A DNA stretch of 64,000 nt from Lacrimispora sphenoides (GCF_900105215.1 NZ_FOIP01000002.1:1984001-2048000), one strand, 5' to 3'; counted from the stretch's first letter, positions 9,090-18,199 are shown. Notes: a model not told the origin generated them from the letters alone. Translations and numbers: made by a program.

Positions 9090-9677
9090 TTATCGGTCAT
9101 GGCTGTAGATGATATCATCGATCAAGCCATATGCTTTCGCCTCTTCCGCGTTCATGTAATTGTCGCGCTCTGTATCGCGTTCAATCACTTCATAAGGCTG
9201 GCCTGTGTTTGCTGACAGGATTTCATTTAAACGCTTCTTTATCTTCAGTATATTCTCAGCTACAATTCGGATCTCAGTGGCCTGGCCCTTTGCTCCGCCG
9301 GATGGCTGATGAATCATAACCTCCGCATTTGGAAGCGCGAACCGTTTTCCCTTTGCTCCGCCGGCCAGCAAAAATGCTCCCATGCTGGCTGCCATGCCCA
9401 TACAAACAGTAGATACATCACATTTAATATAGTTCATGGTATCATAAATTGCCATGCCTGCGGTAACGGAACCGCCAGGGCTGTTGATATAGAGATTGAT
9501 GTCCTTATTCGGATCCTCTGCCTCTAAAAATAACAGCTGGGCCACAACAAGGCTTGCTGATACATCGGATACCTCTTCCCCAAGGAAAATGATCCTCTCC
9601 TTAAGAAGTCTGGAATAAATATCGTAAGAGCGCTCGCCCTTACTGGTTGATTCAATGACATAAGGTACTAAACTCAT
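9090..9677 (-). CDS. clpP: ATP-dependent Clp protease proteolytic subunit ClpP
   Basis: Serine protease of 195 residues that assembles into the 14-mer proteolytic chamber used by ClpX. The start is the ATG at 9677 ([17 protein letters not shown]), 8 nt behind AGGAGGAA. A reading beginning [10 protein letters not shown] would translate repeat family 1 and is rejected. The catalytic triad is intact at the canonical numbers: Ser98 (GMAASMGAF), His123 (MIHQPSGG) and Asp172 ([11 protein letters not shown]). Length is standard. It lies between tig and clpX in the usual order. Confidence 0.97.
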   Translation of the reverse strand: MSLVPYVIESTSKGERSYDIYSRLLKERIIFLGEEVSDVSASLVVAQLLFLEAEDPNKDINLYINSPGGSVTAGMAIYDTMNYIKCDVSTVCMGMAASMGAFLLAGGAKGKRFALPNAEVMIHQPSGGAKGQATEIRIVAENILKIKKRLNEILSANTGQPYEVIERDTERDNYMNAEEAKAYGLIDDIIYSHDR

Positions 9678-9700
9678 CTGTCTTCCTCCTGTCTGTTCTT

Positions 9701-9815
9701 TCCTATATTTTGCCCATGCTTTCTGGGCATAAAGGGATACCCGTAGGGTGTTTCCTATATTTTGCCCATGCTTTCCGGGCATAAAGGGATACCCGTAGGA
9801 TATCTCTTATCAAAG
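9701..9815. repeat. Palindromic intergenic repeat family 1, locus c (two near-identical tandem units)
   Basis: The clearest pair. Both units read TTTCCTATATTTTGCCCATG, then CTTTCTGGGC or CTTTCCGGGC, then ATAAAGGGATACCCGTAGG. The locus-specific TATATTTT is duplicated with the hairpins. It lies between the clpP start and the tig stop. Confidence 0.85.
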
Positions 9816-9864
9816 TCGAATAGACTCCGGACAAAATGCCAGGAATCTATTCAAGGGATACTTC

Positions 9865-11151
9865 TTAAACTAATTTTGCTTCTGCAACAAGAAAATCTAC
9901 TGCTTCCTGAACTGCCAGATCTTCCTTCATCTGCTGGATGCCGACTTCTCCAAGAGATTCTTTTACCAGAGAGACTTCCATCTTGTAAGCTTCTGCCATG
10001 CTGGCAATTTCTTTCTCAACTGCTTCGTCAGATGCAGTGATGTTCTCTGCCTTCACAACTGCTTCCAGTACCAGTCTTGTCTGGATTCTCTTAAGAGCCT
10101 GTGGCTTCATCTGCTCCTTTAAGGACTGAAGAGTCATGCCTGTAAATTTCATATACTGGTCAAGAGACAAGCCCTGGCTCTGCATTCTTCTGGCATAATC
10201 ATTAACCATGTTGTTCACCTGGCTGTCGATCATTGGCTCAGGAATCTCCATGGTAGCATTTTCAACAACCTTCTCTACCACATGATCTTCATTCTCTGTT
10301 GCTGCTTCTTTCTCTTTTCTGGAAGCAACCTTTTCCCTGATGTCGTTCTTGTATTCTTCCAATGTCTCGAATTCAGAAACTTCGCTTGCGAACTCGTCGT
10401 TTAATTCAGGAAGTTCTTTTTTCTTGATTTCCTTAACAGTCACCTTAAATAATGCAGGCTTTCCTGCCAATTCTGTTGCATGATACTCATTTGGGAAGGT
10501 TACGTTGACTTCACACTCTTCGCCGATGTTCTTGCCAATCAGCTGCTCTTCAAAGGTATCAATGAAGGAGTGGGAACCAATGGTAAGAGGATAATCCTCA
10601 CCCTTTCCGCCTTCAAATATCTTTCCGTCTACAAAACCTTCAAAGTTGATAACCGTCTGGTCACCGTCCTCTACGGATCTGTCCTCTACGGAGATAAGTC
10701 TGGAATTCTGTTCCTGAACTCTCTTTAACTCGGAATCAATATCTTCATCGGTTACTTCAGCAGATGCTTTGGTCACTTCAATTCCCTTATACTCGCCGAG
10801 TGTTACGTCCGGTTTAACGGCTACTGTAGCCGTATAGATCAGGGTCTTACCCTTTTCTACCTGCACGATGTCAATCTCAGGTCTGGAAACGATGTCCAGT
10901 CCGCTTTCTTCCGCTGCATCACCATAAGTTGCGTCAAGAGCCTCGTTTACTGCATCTTCATATAAAATGCCTGCTCCATACATCTTCTCAACCATGGCCT
11001 GAGGAGCTTTCCCTTTCCTGAAACCAGGGATGTTGAATCTGCCCTTATTCTTATTGTAAGCCGCAGTAAGAGCCTTATCAAACTCTTCCGCTGACACTTC
11101 TACCGTCAATTTTGCCATGTTCTTTTCTAATTTTTCTACTTGTAAACTCAT
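9865..11151 (-). CDS. tig: Trigger factor, ribosome-bound chaperone
   Basis: Ribosome-associated chaperone and peptidyl-prolyl isomerase of 428 residues. The start is the ATG at 11151 (MSLQVEKLEKNMAKLTVEVS), with AAGGAGG 9 nt upstream. The N-terminal ribosome-binding domain holds the signature loop GFRKGKAP (about residues 43-50). The FKBP-like domain follows (EDGDQTVINFEGFVDG through FPNEYHATELAG, about 155-235), and the helical C-terminal domain fills the rest. It is the first gene of the tig-clpP-clpX-lonA-engB block and has its own promoter with an extended -10 at 11218-11223. Confidence 0.96.
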   Translation of the reverse strand: MSLQVEKLEKNMAKLTVEVSAEEFDKALTAAYNKNKGRFNIPGFRKGKAPQAMVEKMYGAGILYEDAVNEALDATYGDAAEESGLDIVSRPEIDIVQVEKGKTLIYTATVAVKPDVTLGEYKGIEVTKASAEVTDEDIDSELKRVQEQNSRLISVEDRSVEDGDQTVINFEGFVDGKIFEGGKGEDYPLTIGSHSFIDTFEEQLIGKNIGEECEVNVTFPNEYHATELAGKPALFKVTVKEIKKKELPELNDEFASEVSEFETLEEYKNDIREKVASRKEKEAATENEDHVVEKVVENATMEIPEPMIDSQVNNMVNDYARRMQSQGLSLDQYMKFTGMTLQSLKEQMKPQALKRIQTRLVLEAVVKAENITASDEAVEKEIASMAEAYKMEVSLVKESLGEVGIQQMKEDLAVQEAVDFLVAEAKLV

Positions 11152-11217
11152 TAAAGGGTTCCTCCTTGAAATATATGTGAACCGCCAAATCAACAGGGCG
11201 TTACACTTCAATTTAAC

Positions 11218-11223
11218 ATTATA
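11218..11223 (-). promoter_or_regulatory. Extended -10 promoter of the tig operon
   Basis: TATAAT preceded by TGC (TATGCTATAAT) on the minus strand, about 60 nt upstream of the tig ATG. No good -35 is seen at 16-18 nt, which is usual for extended -10 promoters. Confidence 0.6.
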
Positions 11224-11264
11224 GCATACTCGTCCCGTAAATTCCAGTATTATTTACGATTAAA

Positions 11265-14243
11265 TCAGGTTTTTCCTGAAAACTCCTGCATGCGCTTTAC
11301 GATATAGGGATCCAGGGGCCGGATCTCCATCTGCGGCCTTGAAATATAATATCCCTGGAACAGAGAAACCCCGCATTTCATAAGAAATTCCAGCTCTTCC
11401 GGAGTTTCAACGCCCTCGGCAAGAACTGTTATGTTGTTTTGCTTTGCAAAATCCAATAGATTCCTTAAAATGATCTGACGGTTCTGGTCTTCGTGGATCC
11501 GTTTTACCAGGTTGATATCCACCTTAATGATATCCGGCCTCATACGCAGGAGAATGGATTCGCTGTTATATCCCGTCCCGAAATCATCAACAGCGACCTG
11601 CCCCTTCCACCGCCTCGCCATGTCAACCTTGCGATGCATGAAATCGTGGCTTACCGGTTCGCCTTCTGTCATTTCGATGACAATCCGGTGAAGCAGATCT
11701 CCATAGGTTTCTTCCAGCTCCGTCTGCTCTGCTTCCGTTAAGCATACGCTGGCAATGGAATTGATGAACAGCTTCTCGTCAGTTCCAAGCTGCCCGGCCA
11801 TAGCCTCCGCCACAACCGCCTTAAGTCCTGCAAACCAGGTGAGAGCCTCTATCTGGGAAAGCTTTGCCTGTGCTCTTGCCAGATTTAACACTTCACTGAT
11901 TCCCTTCATGTTTGCAAATTTCGGACGCATCAGCAATTCATATCCGTAAATCCTTCCTTCCCTTGTTGCAATTGGCTGAAATGCAAAACGAACTTCTTTT
12001 TTATCAAGCATCCGGTTAAGCTCTTCGCTGCCTGCAAGCATATAGGAATTATGGGTGTATTCGTTTAAATCAAACTCCTTTACCACTCCTTTAACGCTGT
12101 GTTTAACCATATACATGGCAAAATCAGCATAACTAAACAGGGACTCAAAGTCTGCCGCATCATCCGGGTACCAGGAAAGCCCTCCCGACACGCGGATAGG
12201 AAACTGGTATCCCCCGCCCGTATTCAGTGAGAATTTTTGAATATGTATCATGAATTCCCGGATTTTTTCTCTGATTTCTTCCTTTTCATCGGCTTCCATA
12301 AAGGTAACAAATTCATCTCCGGAATATCTGGCTACAATCCCTCCCTTTTCCGAGAATATCTTTAAGCAGTTGGCAAAGAGGACAATGTACCGGTCTCCTT
12401 CGTCATGCCCGTATGTATCGTTAATATATTTTAAATTATCCAGATCCCACATGATCAGTGCGGAAACCTTCCCTTTCTGCCTCTTCATAACAGCCGCGAC
12501 CTGTTCCCGGAATGCTCTCCGGTTGTAAATCTCCGTCAGCAGGTCAAAATTCCTCTCCCGCTCCAGCTTTTCCTTTTCCTCTACATCCGCAGTCACATCC
12601 GAGCACACCCCAAGGATTGTTCCTATCTTTGATCCGTCCAGAATAAATTCTACCCAGCGCGTCCCTTCCGGGCCCTCCAGGCACTGCAAAACACGGTCCC
12701 CTTTTATCTTGATTCCGGTAAAGGTATTCTCCATGTATTTCTTGAATTCTTCTGATTTTATATAACAGTATGGCTCTTCCATGCTGCCCCAGTCCAGCAT
12801 CTGAAACAAAGAGCGGCTGCAGAATACACGGTCAGCCTCCTCCTCGTATTCAAATACGCCGATCAGGACATTGGCATGTTCCAGGATACTTGAAATCTTA
12901 GACGACGCCCTTTCTACATCCTGATTTAATTGTTCAATGGTTTCTGTCAGTTCATCGATTTCTCTGATATGTACTCTTTTAAGGGAAAGTCCCCTGCTTC
13001 CTGACTTTCCTCTTAATTCTACGATCAGTCTGCGGATAGGTTCCGTCATGATCTTGCCTATAACAAACGCCCCTAACAGGCTGAATATAAGCGGTACTGC
13101 CATGGAGCCAAGAAGCATGCGCCGGATTGCATTATAAAAAGACAGCAGATCCTTCTGGCGAGCGATACCGGCTAATACCCACTCTTCTTCCTCAAAAGGT
13201 CCGTTGTTTCCATAAACATCTAAGCTTCTTATACTGGCATACCATTTGGTTCCTTCAGAAGATGTCAGCTCACTGATGTTTTCTTCCTCATTATCCTCAT
13301 AATCAATTCTTTGGCTCTCGTTAAAATACTGATTATACAGATATCCGGAATAGGCGACAGGGATAATGGTTTTTGTTCCCTTGTTCCGAATGCCTAAAAG
13401 CCAGCATTCTTCAAAATTTCCGCTTGTCTGGTCTTCTCCCATAATCTGCTCAAGCTGGTTTAAGGTGATTTCCAGCCCGCATGCCCCCACAACGGTGCCG
13501 TCATTAAGAATGATTGGGATGGAATAGGTTATTACCTGCATATCCCTGGGACTTAAGCGGAAAGGGGGGCTTAAGTAGGCAAATTTCATGGCATCATCCT
13601 TGGCTGCCAGATTCTGAACCGCCATAAGATACGGCTTCTTATAAAAAGAGGAGGCGGCTTTATTCTCCTCATCTTCCTGAAAGCCAAGTTCCCAGAAGGA
13701 ATCCAGAGGAATGTCGTATTTTTCCGCTATGGATGGCAGCCCTCTTTCCATAAGAAGGGACGAATTATCCTTTAAATATCCTCCAGAATTGGAATTGCGC
13801 ATATAAAAGCCTGCTTTCATTTCAACTGGACTGTTCTTGGCCGCTGGGCCGTTTAAGACCATAAAAACTCCCGTTGCATGGCTTAAGTGGAGCATTTCTA
13901 TGGATTTTTCCATAACCTTATCAACGATTTTCCGATTCAGTTCATAATCCGTAAGGATATCTCTTGACCTGCGTCCCTCACTGTCAAGCACTTGCTGGAT
14001 CCCGGCGGTTATGAATTCAGAATTACTAAACATAACGACCCAATGGTGAAAGGTCTCTTTCTCAAGGCTCAGTTTTGTGCTCTCTGTATTTTCACTTAAT
14101 ATGTGGATTTCATTATTCTTTAATTTGATGGAAACTCCGCCAAACAGTACCAGACCTGCAATGACCGCAGCCTGCAGAACCAGCAGGATCAGCAATGGTC
14201 CCAGAAGCTGGGTGCGAATGGATTCACTTCTCTTGTTCTTCAT
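11265..14243 (-). CDS. Membrane GGDEF/EAL protein with extracellular sensor (c-di-GMP turnover)
   Basis: 992-residue membrane protein predicted to make or break cyclic di-GMP. Order: transmembrane helix (about 13-35), large extracellular Cache-like sensor, second helix (about 372-395), HAMP, PAS-like segment (EHANVLIGVFEYEEEADRVF), GGDEF domain and EAL domain. The GGDEF signature is SGDEF (ARYSGDEFVTF), a variant found in some active cyclases. The EAL signature is ELLMR (YGYELLMRP). The other phosphodiesterase residues are present (INS, EMTEGE, DDFGTGYNS, KVDINL, AEGVE, FQGYY), so hydrolysis is plausible. The ATG is 3 nt after the stop of the binding protein gene and its GGAGAG site lies inside that gene, so translation is coupled. 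Confidence 0.92.
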   Translation of the reverse strand: MKNKRSESIRTQLLGPLLILLVLQAAVIAGLVLFGGVSIKLKNNEIHILSENTESTKLSLEKETFHHWVVMFSNSEFITAGIQQVLDSEGRRSRDILTDYELNRKIVDKVMEKSIEMLHLSHATGVFMVLNGPAAKNSPVEMKAGFYMRNSNSGGYLKDNSSLLMERGLPSIAEKYDIPLDSFWELGFQEDEENKAASSFYKKPYLMAVQNLAAKDDAMKFAYLSPPFRLSPRDMQVITYSIPIILNDGTVVGACGLEITLNQLEQIMGEDQTSGNFEECWLLGIRNKGTKTIIPVAYSGYLYNQYFNESQRIDYEDNEEENISELTSSEGTKWYASIRSLDVYGNNGPFEEEEWVLAGIARQKDLLSFYNAIRRMLLGSMAVPLIFSLLGAFVIGKIMTEPIRRLIVELRGKSGSRGLSLKRVHIREIDELTETIEQLNQDVERASSKISSILEHANVLIGVFEYEEEADRVFCSRSLFQMLDWGSMEEPYCYIKSEEFKKYMENTFTGIKIKGDRVLQCLEGPEGTRWVEFILDGSKIGTILGVCSDVTADVEEKEKLERERNFDLLTEIYNRRAFREQVAAVMKRQKGKVSALIMWDLDNLKYINDTYGHDEGDRYIVLFANCLKIFSEKGGIVARYSGDEFVTFMEADEKEEIREKIREFMIHIQKFSLNTGGGYQFPIRVSGGLSWYPDDAADFESLFSYADFAMYMVKHSVKGVVKEFDLNEYTHNSYMLAGSEELNRMLDKKEVRFAFQPIATREGRIYGYELLMRPKFANMKGISEVLNLARAQAKLSQIEALTWFAGLKAVVAEAMAGQLGTDEKLFINSIASVCLTEAEQTELEETYGDLLHRIVIEMTEGEPVSHDFMHRKVDMARRWKGQVAVDDFGTGYNSESILLRMRPDIIKVDINLVKRIHEDQNRQIILRNLLDFAKQNNITVLAEGVETPEELEFLMKCGVSLFQGYYISRPQMEIRPLDPYIVKRMQEFSGKT

Positions 14244-14246
14244 AAA

Positions 14247-15692
14247 TCACTCTCCAATAATCGCTTCCAACTGCTCCATTGTGTCTCTGTACCAGTTATC
14301 AAAATTTTCTTCTGTTACAAAATCTGCAACTGCACTTTCCCGTTTCACTCCCTGTCCCATAAGGGTGCATATCTCTTCGTAATCTTCTTTTGCCTTTATA
14401 GCCATTGCGGAATTCAGTACGCTTCTGGCCTGGTCGCCGCCGTTAAAAGGCTTTGAAGTGTAAAGCCGGTACTGATTCGCCGTGTCAAGACCTATCAGAA
14501 GGTTCTGTGATACCCCGCTGTCCTCGCCGGCTTCCTCCAGGAAGGGTCTTAGCAGTTCTTCATTACCGGCAACCTTCTTAACCGGAAGATAACCGGAACC
14601 AATTGCAAACTTCATATTCTGTTCCACACATGTAAACCATTTTAGGAATAGTGTTGCTGCATACTCTCTTTTTTCCTCAGATTTAAACACCATCATACCG
14701 GCTCCCTGCTGTACTGCGCAGGGAACGGTACCCTGGAAATTGGGAAGAGGGTAAAGCTTGCTTTCTATGGCATAATTGGTCCCATCCTCAAGGGTCACTG
14801 AGGTTGGAAAGTAAGAGATTCCGCTGGTCGCCCCAACAAAGGCTGCCAGCTGGCCTGTCTTTACATCATCACTTCTAAACTTCCCGTAGGAACCAAAATA
14901 TCCATTTACATAGGGAACGTAATAATTGTCCCATAGCCTCCTCATGGTCTGCTTATCAAGATCCAGAACGGTTTTCCCATCCTTTTCTTTAAAGATTTCA
15001 TGGCCCAGCTGAAGGCTGCCGATGATCATATAATTAGCAAACGCATCCCTTCCAAAAAAAGCCTTTCCATCATCCGGTTCGTCCGTTAAGCTGTCCGTCC
15101 ATTTATAATAGGACTCTGCCACACGGGTGATCCCTTCCCAGGTGGAAAGAGCCTCCTCGGTCTCTCCTGTTGCCTCTGCAAACTTGTCCCAGTCCGTCTT
15201 ATTCACAGTAAGGATCTCGGTAGACTTAGCGATAGGGAATACCTTAATCGCCCCTGTGCTGTCAAATTTGCCTTCTTCTATATAGGCATCCACATATTCC
15301 GATATTTCGTCCGCAGTCAAATAGCTGCTTAAATCTGCTGCCAATCCCATCTGATCCACTTCATACACCTTATCCACATAAGCAGAAAAAACATCAGGCA
15401 GAGGATCCGATCCAATCTTCTTATCAATGCTTTCATTAATCAGATCGCTCAATTCGTCAATGCTTCCCTTGTTAAACGCCTTGACGATGATCCCTTTTTC
15501 TCTTCCTTTGTTTTCATTAAACTCCTGCACCAGACGGTCGAATTCTTCCTTCTGGACGCCATTGTAATAATGCCAGATGGTAATGGTGACCGGATCTTTT
15601 TCCGATAATCCGTATGGATCTTTCTTTTCACATCCGGTAAGCAGCCCGATGAAAACAGCAGCCAGAACCGGCAATACCCATCCTTTTTTCAT
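14247..15692 (-). CDS. Extracellular solute-binding lipoprotein linked to c-di-GMP protein
   Basis: 481-residue family 1-type binding protein. The signal peptide ends at the lipobox LLTGC near residue 21. The mature part starts like sugar-binding proteins (DPVTITIWHYYNGVQKEEFDRL) and contains the usual C-terminal pattern (QQGAGMMVFKSEEKREYAATL, KWFTCVEQN). No permease or ATPase genes are adjacent. It is instead followed after 3 nt by the GGDEF/EAL gene and preceded 16 nt earlier by the DJ-1 family gene. The likely role is ligand sensing for the membrane c-di-GMP protein rather than transport, but this is inference from context. Confidence 0.88.
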   Translation of the reverse strand: MKKGWVLPVLAAVFIGLLTGCEKKDPYGLSEKDPVTITIWHYYNGVQKEEFDRLVQEFNENKGREKGIIVKAFNKGSIDELSDLINESIDKKIGSDPLPDVFSAYVDKVYEVDQMGLAADLSSYLTADEISEYVDAYIEEGKFDSTGAIKVFPIAKSTEILTVNKTDWDKFAEATGETEEALSTWEGITRVAESYYKWTDSLTDEPDDGKAFFGRDAFANYMIIGSLQLGHEIFKEKDGKTVLDLDKQTMRRLWDNYYVPYVNGYFGSYGKFRSDDVKTGQLAAFVGATSGISYFPTSVTLEDGTNYAIESKLYPLPNFQGTVPCAVQQGAGMMVFKSEEKREYAATLFLKWFTCVEQNMKFAIGSGYLPVKKVAGNEELLRPFLEEAGEDSGVSQNLLIGLDTANQYRLYTSKPFNGGDQARSVLNSAMAIKAKEDYEEICTLMGQGVKRESAVADFVTEENFDNWYRDTMEQLEAIIGE

Positions 15693-15708
15693 ACGCTCAC
15701 CTACCCCA

Positions 15709-16269
15709 TCACATGGAACTATGGTCGTATTGGATGGCCTCCTTTACCTGGCGGGCATGTTCTTTATCCGTCAGAAGGCCCAGAAGTTCAATTCCCATAT
15801 CCAGCGCATAGCCTAACCCCCTGGCGGTCGTTATATTCCCATCCGTAACAACTCCCTGTTTTGTATACAAGGCACCTTTAAGCTCCGGTTCAAAGCCGGG
15901 AAAGCAGGTTACTCTTTTCCCTTCCAGGATACCAAGCCTTCCTAATATACTTGGAGCAGCGCAGATCGCCGCGATTCTCCGGTTCTCTTTATGAGCTTCC
16001 TTTAAAGAATTTAACAGTCCCTCGTGGGCACCTAAATTCCTGGTTCCCGGCATTCCGCCGGGAAGAAACAGAACATCAGCATCTTTACAGTCTACTTCGG
16101 AAAATTCATAATCCGCCTGGATTTTTATCTGATGGGCACTTACCACATCTCTTTTCCCCGTAACGGAAACAAGGGTCACCTCCTGGCCACCCCTCTTTAA
16201 AATATCCACAACTGCCAATAACTCCACTTCCTCTGATCCATCAGCGAAAAACGCAAATACTTTACTCAT
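15709..16269 (-). CDS. DJ-1/PfpI family protein (YajL-like)
   Basis: Cytosolic protein of 186 residues of the DJ-1/ThiJ/PfpI superfamily, whose members act as stress-response or glyoxalase-like enzymes. The nucleophile Cys103 is in the elbow AAICAAPSILG, and Glu16 in DGSEEVE matches the conserved acidic residue that lowers its pKa. PGGMPGTRNL and the C-terminal ITTARGLGYALDMG are typical of the YajL/DJ-1 branch. Its start is 1 nt after the stop of the upstream binding protein, so it is translationally coupled. Its link to sugar binding or c-di-GMP is unknown. Confidence 0.92.
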   Translation of the reverse strand: MSKVFAFFADGSEEVELLAVVDILKRGGQEVTLVSVTGKRDVVSAHQIKIQADYEFSEVDCKDADVLFLPGGMPGTRNLGAHEGLLNSLKEAHKENRRIAAICAAPSILGRLGILEGKRVTCFPGFEPELKGALYTKQGVVTDGNITTARGLGYALDMGIELLGLLTDKEHARQVKEAIQYDHSSM

Positions 16270-16270
16270 C

Positions 16271-17335
16271 TTAATCCTCTCCTTTTAACGTATGAAAGGT
16301 ACTGATTGCAGTGACCTTGATATAATCCACCTGATACCTTGTGTCCACATCTTCCCCGTCAATCATCTTTATCAAAGTATCGGCAGCTGTTTGGGATTGT
16401 CCCTCTAGATCGTTTAAAACAGTCCCGGCTATCTTTCCCTCTTTTATATATTTTACCGTATCCTGAAGGGCGTCTACCCCTACCAGGTAAATATCCTTTC
16501 CAGGGACGCGGCCCGCCTCTTCCACAGCTTCCAAGGCACCGTTTGCCATGGAATCATTGTTGCATAAGATCACCTCTATCCTGCTTCCGTAGGTGTTTAA
16601 CACCTCCTGCGCAAGCTTCTTCCCTTTATCTTTGTTCCAGTCTCCATTGCCGGAAAACAGTTTATCTGTCTTCATTCCACCTTCTTCCAGGGCTTTTATG
16701 GAGTATTCCGTCCGGTAACGGCTGTCCTCATTGCCGTCCTCTCCCATGAGCATGGCATAAGATACCACCCCATCGCCGTTTATATCTCCTTTATCAGGCA
16801 TTTCCCGGATGATTTCCCCCTGATAGGTCCCTGCCTGCCTGGAATCCGTTCCAACGCAGGACACTGCCATGTGGTTGTCCTTCCACCGCTTCTGTTCCTC
16901 CTCGTTTGGCTCCCTGTTAATAAAAACCAAAGGGATCCCTGCACGGCTGCAGACATCGGAAAGCCCAGGCGCAGCCGACACCTCCACTGGATTTACTATG
17001 ATCCCGTCACACCCGTCCGAAATAAACTGGCTGATCTGCCGGTTCTGCTCTTCCTGATCTCCTCCGGCATTGCGCATGATCACCTCCGCATGGTAGGTTT
17101 CCTCCAGATATTGTTTTAATTCCGAACGATACAGCTTCATGAATGTATCGTCATAGCGGTATATACTTATCCCAATCTTAGGGCCTGTCTCCTCACGAAC
17201 CCCTTCCGTGCCTGCTTCTGATGCTTTACTTTCTTCGGTATTCTTCTCTTGCTCCCGTGGAGCGCATCCATGAAGCAGAAAAGCAGCCCATACAATCAGA
17301 AAAACCACAAAAATCCGTTTACTTAAACGTTTCAT
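16271..17335 (-). CDS. Galactose-type periplasmic-binding lipoprotein (MglB paralogue), no transporter attached
   Basis: 354-residue binding protein. The start is the ATG at 17335 with CAGGAG 9 nt upstream; the in-frame TTG at 17341 would leave only 3 nt to that site. The lipobox LLHGC is near residue 25. The sequence is closely similar to the mglB product encoded at 20915-22033: KIGISIYRYDDTFMKLYRSE, GIPLVFINREP, and the calcium-binding loop DINGDGVVSY known from E. coli GGBP. It heads a four-gene operon with a DJ-1 protein, a second binding protein and a GGDEF/EAL protein, but no ABC subunits. Probably a sensory copy of the sugar receptor. Confidence 0.9.
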   Translation of the reverse strand: MKRLSKRIFVVFLIVWAAFLLHGCAPREQEKNTEESKASEAGTEGVREETGPKIGISIYRYDDTFMKLYRSELKQYLEETYHAEVIMRNAGGDQEEQNRQISQFISDGCDGIIVNPVEVSAAPGLSDVCSRAGIPLVFINREPNEEEQKRWKDNHMAVSCVGTDSRQAGTYQGEIIREMPDKGDINGDGVVSYAMLMGEDGNEDSRYRTEYSIKALEEGGMKTDKLFSGNGDWNKDKGKKLAQEVLNTYGSRIEVILCNNDSMANGALEAVEEAGRVPGKDIYLVGVDALQDTVKYIKEGKIAGTVLNDLEGQSQTAADTLIKMIDGEDVDTRYQVDYIKVTAISTFHTLKGED

Positions 17336-17420
17336 GTCCAAAATCTCCTGAATTCCACTGTTTTCCCCATATTACCACGTTTTTTCTTTTTTTGCCACCA
17401 CCTTCTACTTTTTGTTTCCA

Positions 17421-17509
17421 TGTGGTATAATGACGCAGGCATCTGTTATCATGCTGCATTTGCCATATACCGCTTTGCGGCGCCTGGCTCATTGCTTTTA
17501 TGGTATAAT
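17421..17509 (+). promoter_or_regulatory. Two extended -10 elements upstream of the CYTH gene
   Basis: TGGTATAAT occurs twice on the plus strand, with the hexamers at 17426-17431 and 17504-17509. Both have the TGN extension, and neither has a convincing -35. The second lies 93 nt before the ATG at 17602. The rest of the 266-nt gap holds nothing else I can support. Confidence 0.45.
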
Positions 17510-17601
17510 AGAAAAACTTGGCCAGGTATTAACAAACTTAGTGCCCATGATATACTGGCCGCATATGGCAGTACAAAACATTGTAGCAGGAGGACTTTCC
17601 C

Positions 17602-18054
17602 ATGGAAATAGAACGAAAATATCTCATACCCCACCCGCCGGCGGATTACACCGCCTACCCTTGTCACTTCATAGAACAGGGATATCTCTCAACAGAACCG
17701 GTAGTCCGGATCCGCAGGGAGGATGACTCCTTTTACCTTACCTACAAATCAAAGGGACTTTTGGAACGGGAGGAATACAATCTACCTTTGACACCAGAGT
17801 CCTATGAACACTTAATCAAAAAAGCGGATGGCCATATCCTTACGAAAAAACGGTATTTGATCCCCCTGGAAGGTTCCGATCATCTGACCATAGAGTTAGA
17901 TGTCTTTGATGGACGCTTTAAAGGGTTAATATTGGCTGAAGTGGAATTTCCGGAAAGAGAAGAAGCCGAAAGATTTATTCCCCCATCCTGGTTTGGAGAA
18001 GACGTAACGTTTTCAGGAGAATATCAGAACAGCAGGCTAAGCCAGCTTCCATAA
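17602..18054 (+). CDS. CYTH domain protein (inorganic triphosphatase-like)
   Basis: 150-residue CYTH-family protein. It begins with the ExExK signature (MEIERKYLI) of the triphosphate tunnel enzymes, and acidic or basic strands alternate as expected (VVRIRREDDSFYLTYKSKG, EREEYNLPLT, LTIELDVFDG, LILAEVEFP). Such proteins hydrolyse triphosphates or thiamine triphosphate, or act as adenylate cyclases; the short bacterial forms are mostly triphosphatases. AGGAGG sits 8 nt before the ATG. It is a single plus-strand gene between two minus-strand operons and ends at the bidirectional terminator 18070-18127. Confidence 0.9.
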   Translation: MEIERKYLIPHPPADYTAYPCHFIEQGYLSTEPVVRIRREDDSFYLTYKSKGLLEREEYNLPLTPESYEHLIKKADGHILTKKRYLIPLEGSDHLTIELDVFDGRFKGLILAEVEFPEREEAERFIPPSWFGEDVTFSGEYQNSRLSQLP

Positions 18055-18069
18055 TATTTTATGAATAAA

Positions 18070-18127
18070 GCGAGCCGCAGGGGTCCAAAGGATACTTCTT
18101 TTTCAGACTCTTGCGGCTCGCCTTTTA
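18070..18127. terminator. Bidirectional intrinsic terminator between CYTH gene and mglC
   Basis: GCGAGCCGCA (18070-18079) pairs with TGCGGCTCGC (18112-18121) around a loop of about 32 nt, followed by CTTTTAT on the plus strand. It lies between convergent genes and should end both transcripts. Confidence 0.75.
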
Positions 18128-18199
18128 TAGGAACATCATATGCTCCTATTCCTTTTTCTAAAAACCCCGGCAAAAACTGCAGGGCGCTCCTTAAAGGAT

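Noticed and set aside
5113..9815. CRISPR-like array formed by the regularly occurring repeats
   Set aside because: Units are in different intergenic gaps, at most two per locus, with hairpin structure and no unique spacers of constant length; no cas genes.
17412..17726. Plus-strand frames overlapping the CYTH start
   Set aside because: They overlap CYTH in another frame; only the CYTH frame shows AGGAGG and the ExExK motif.
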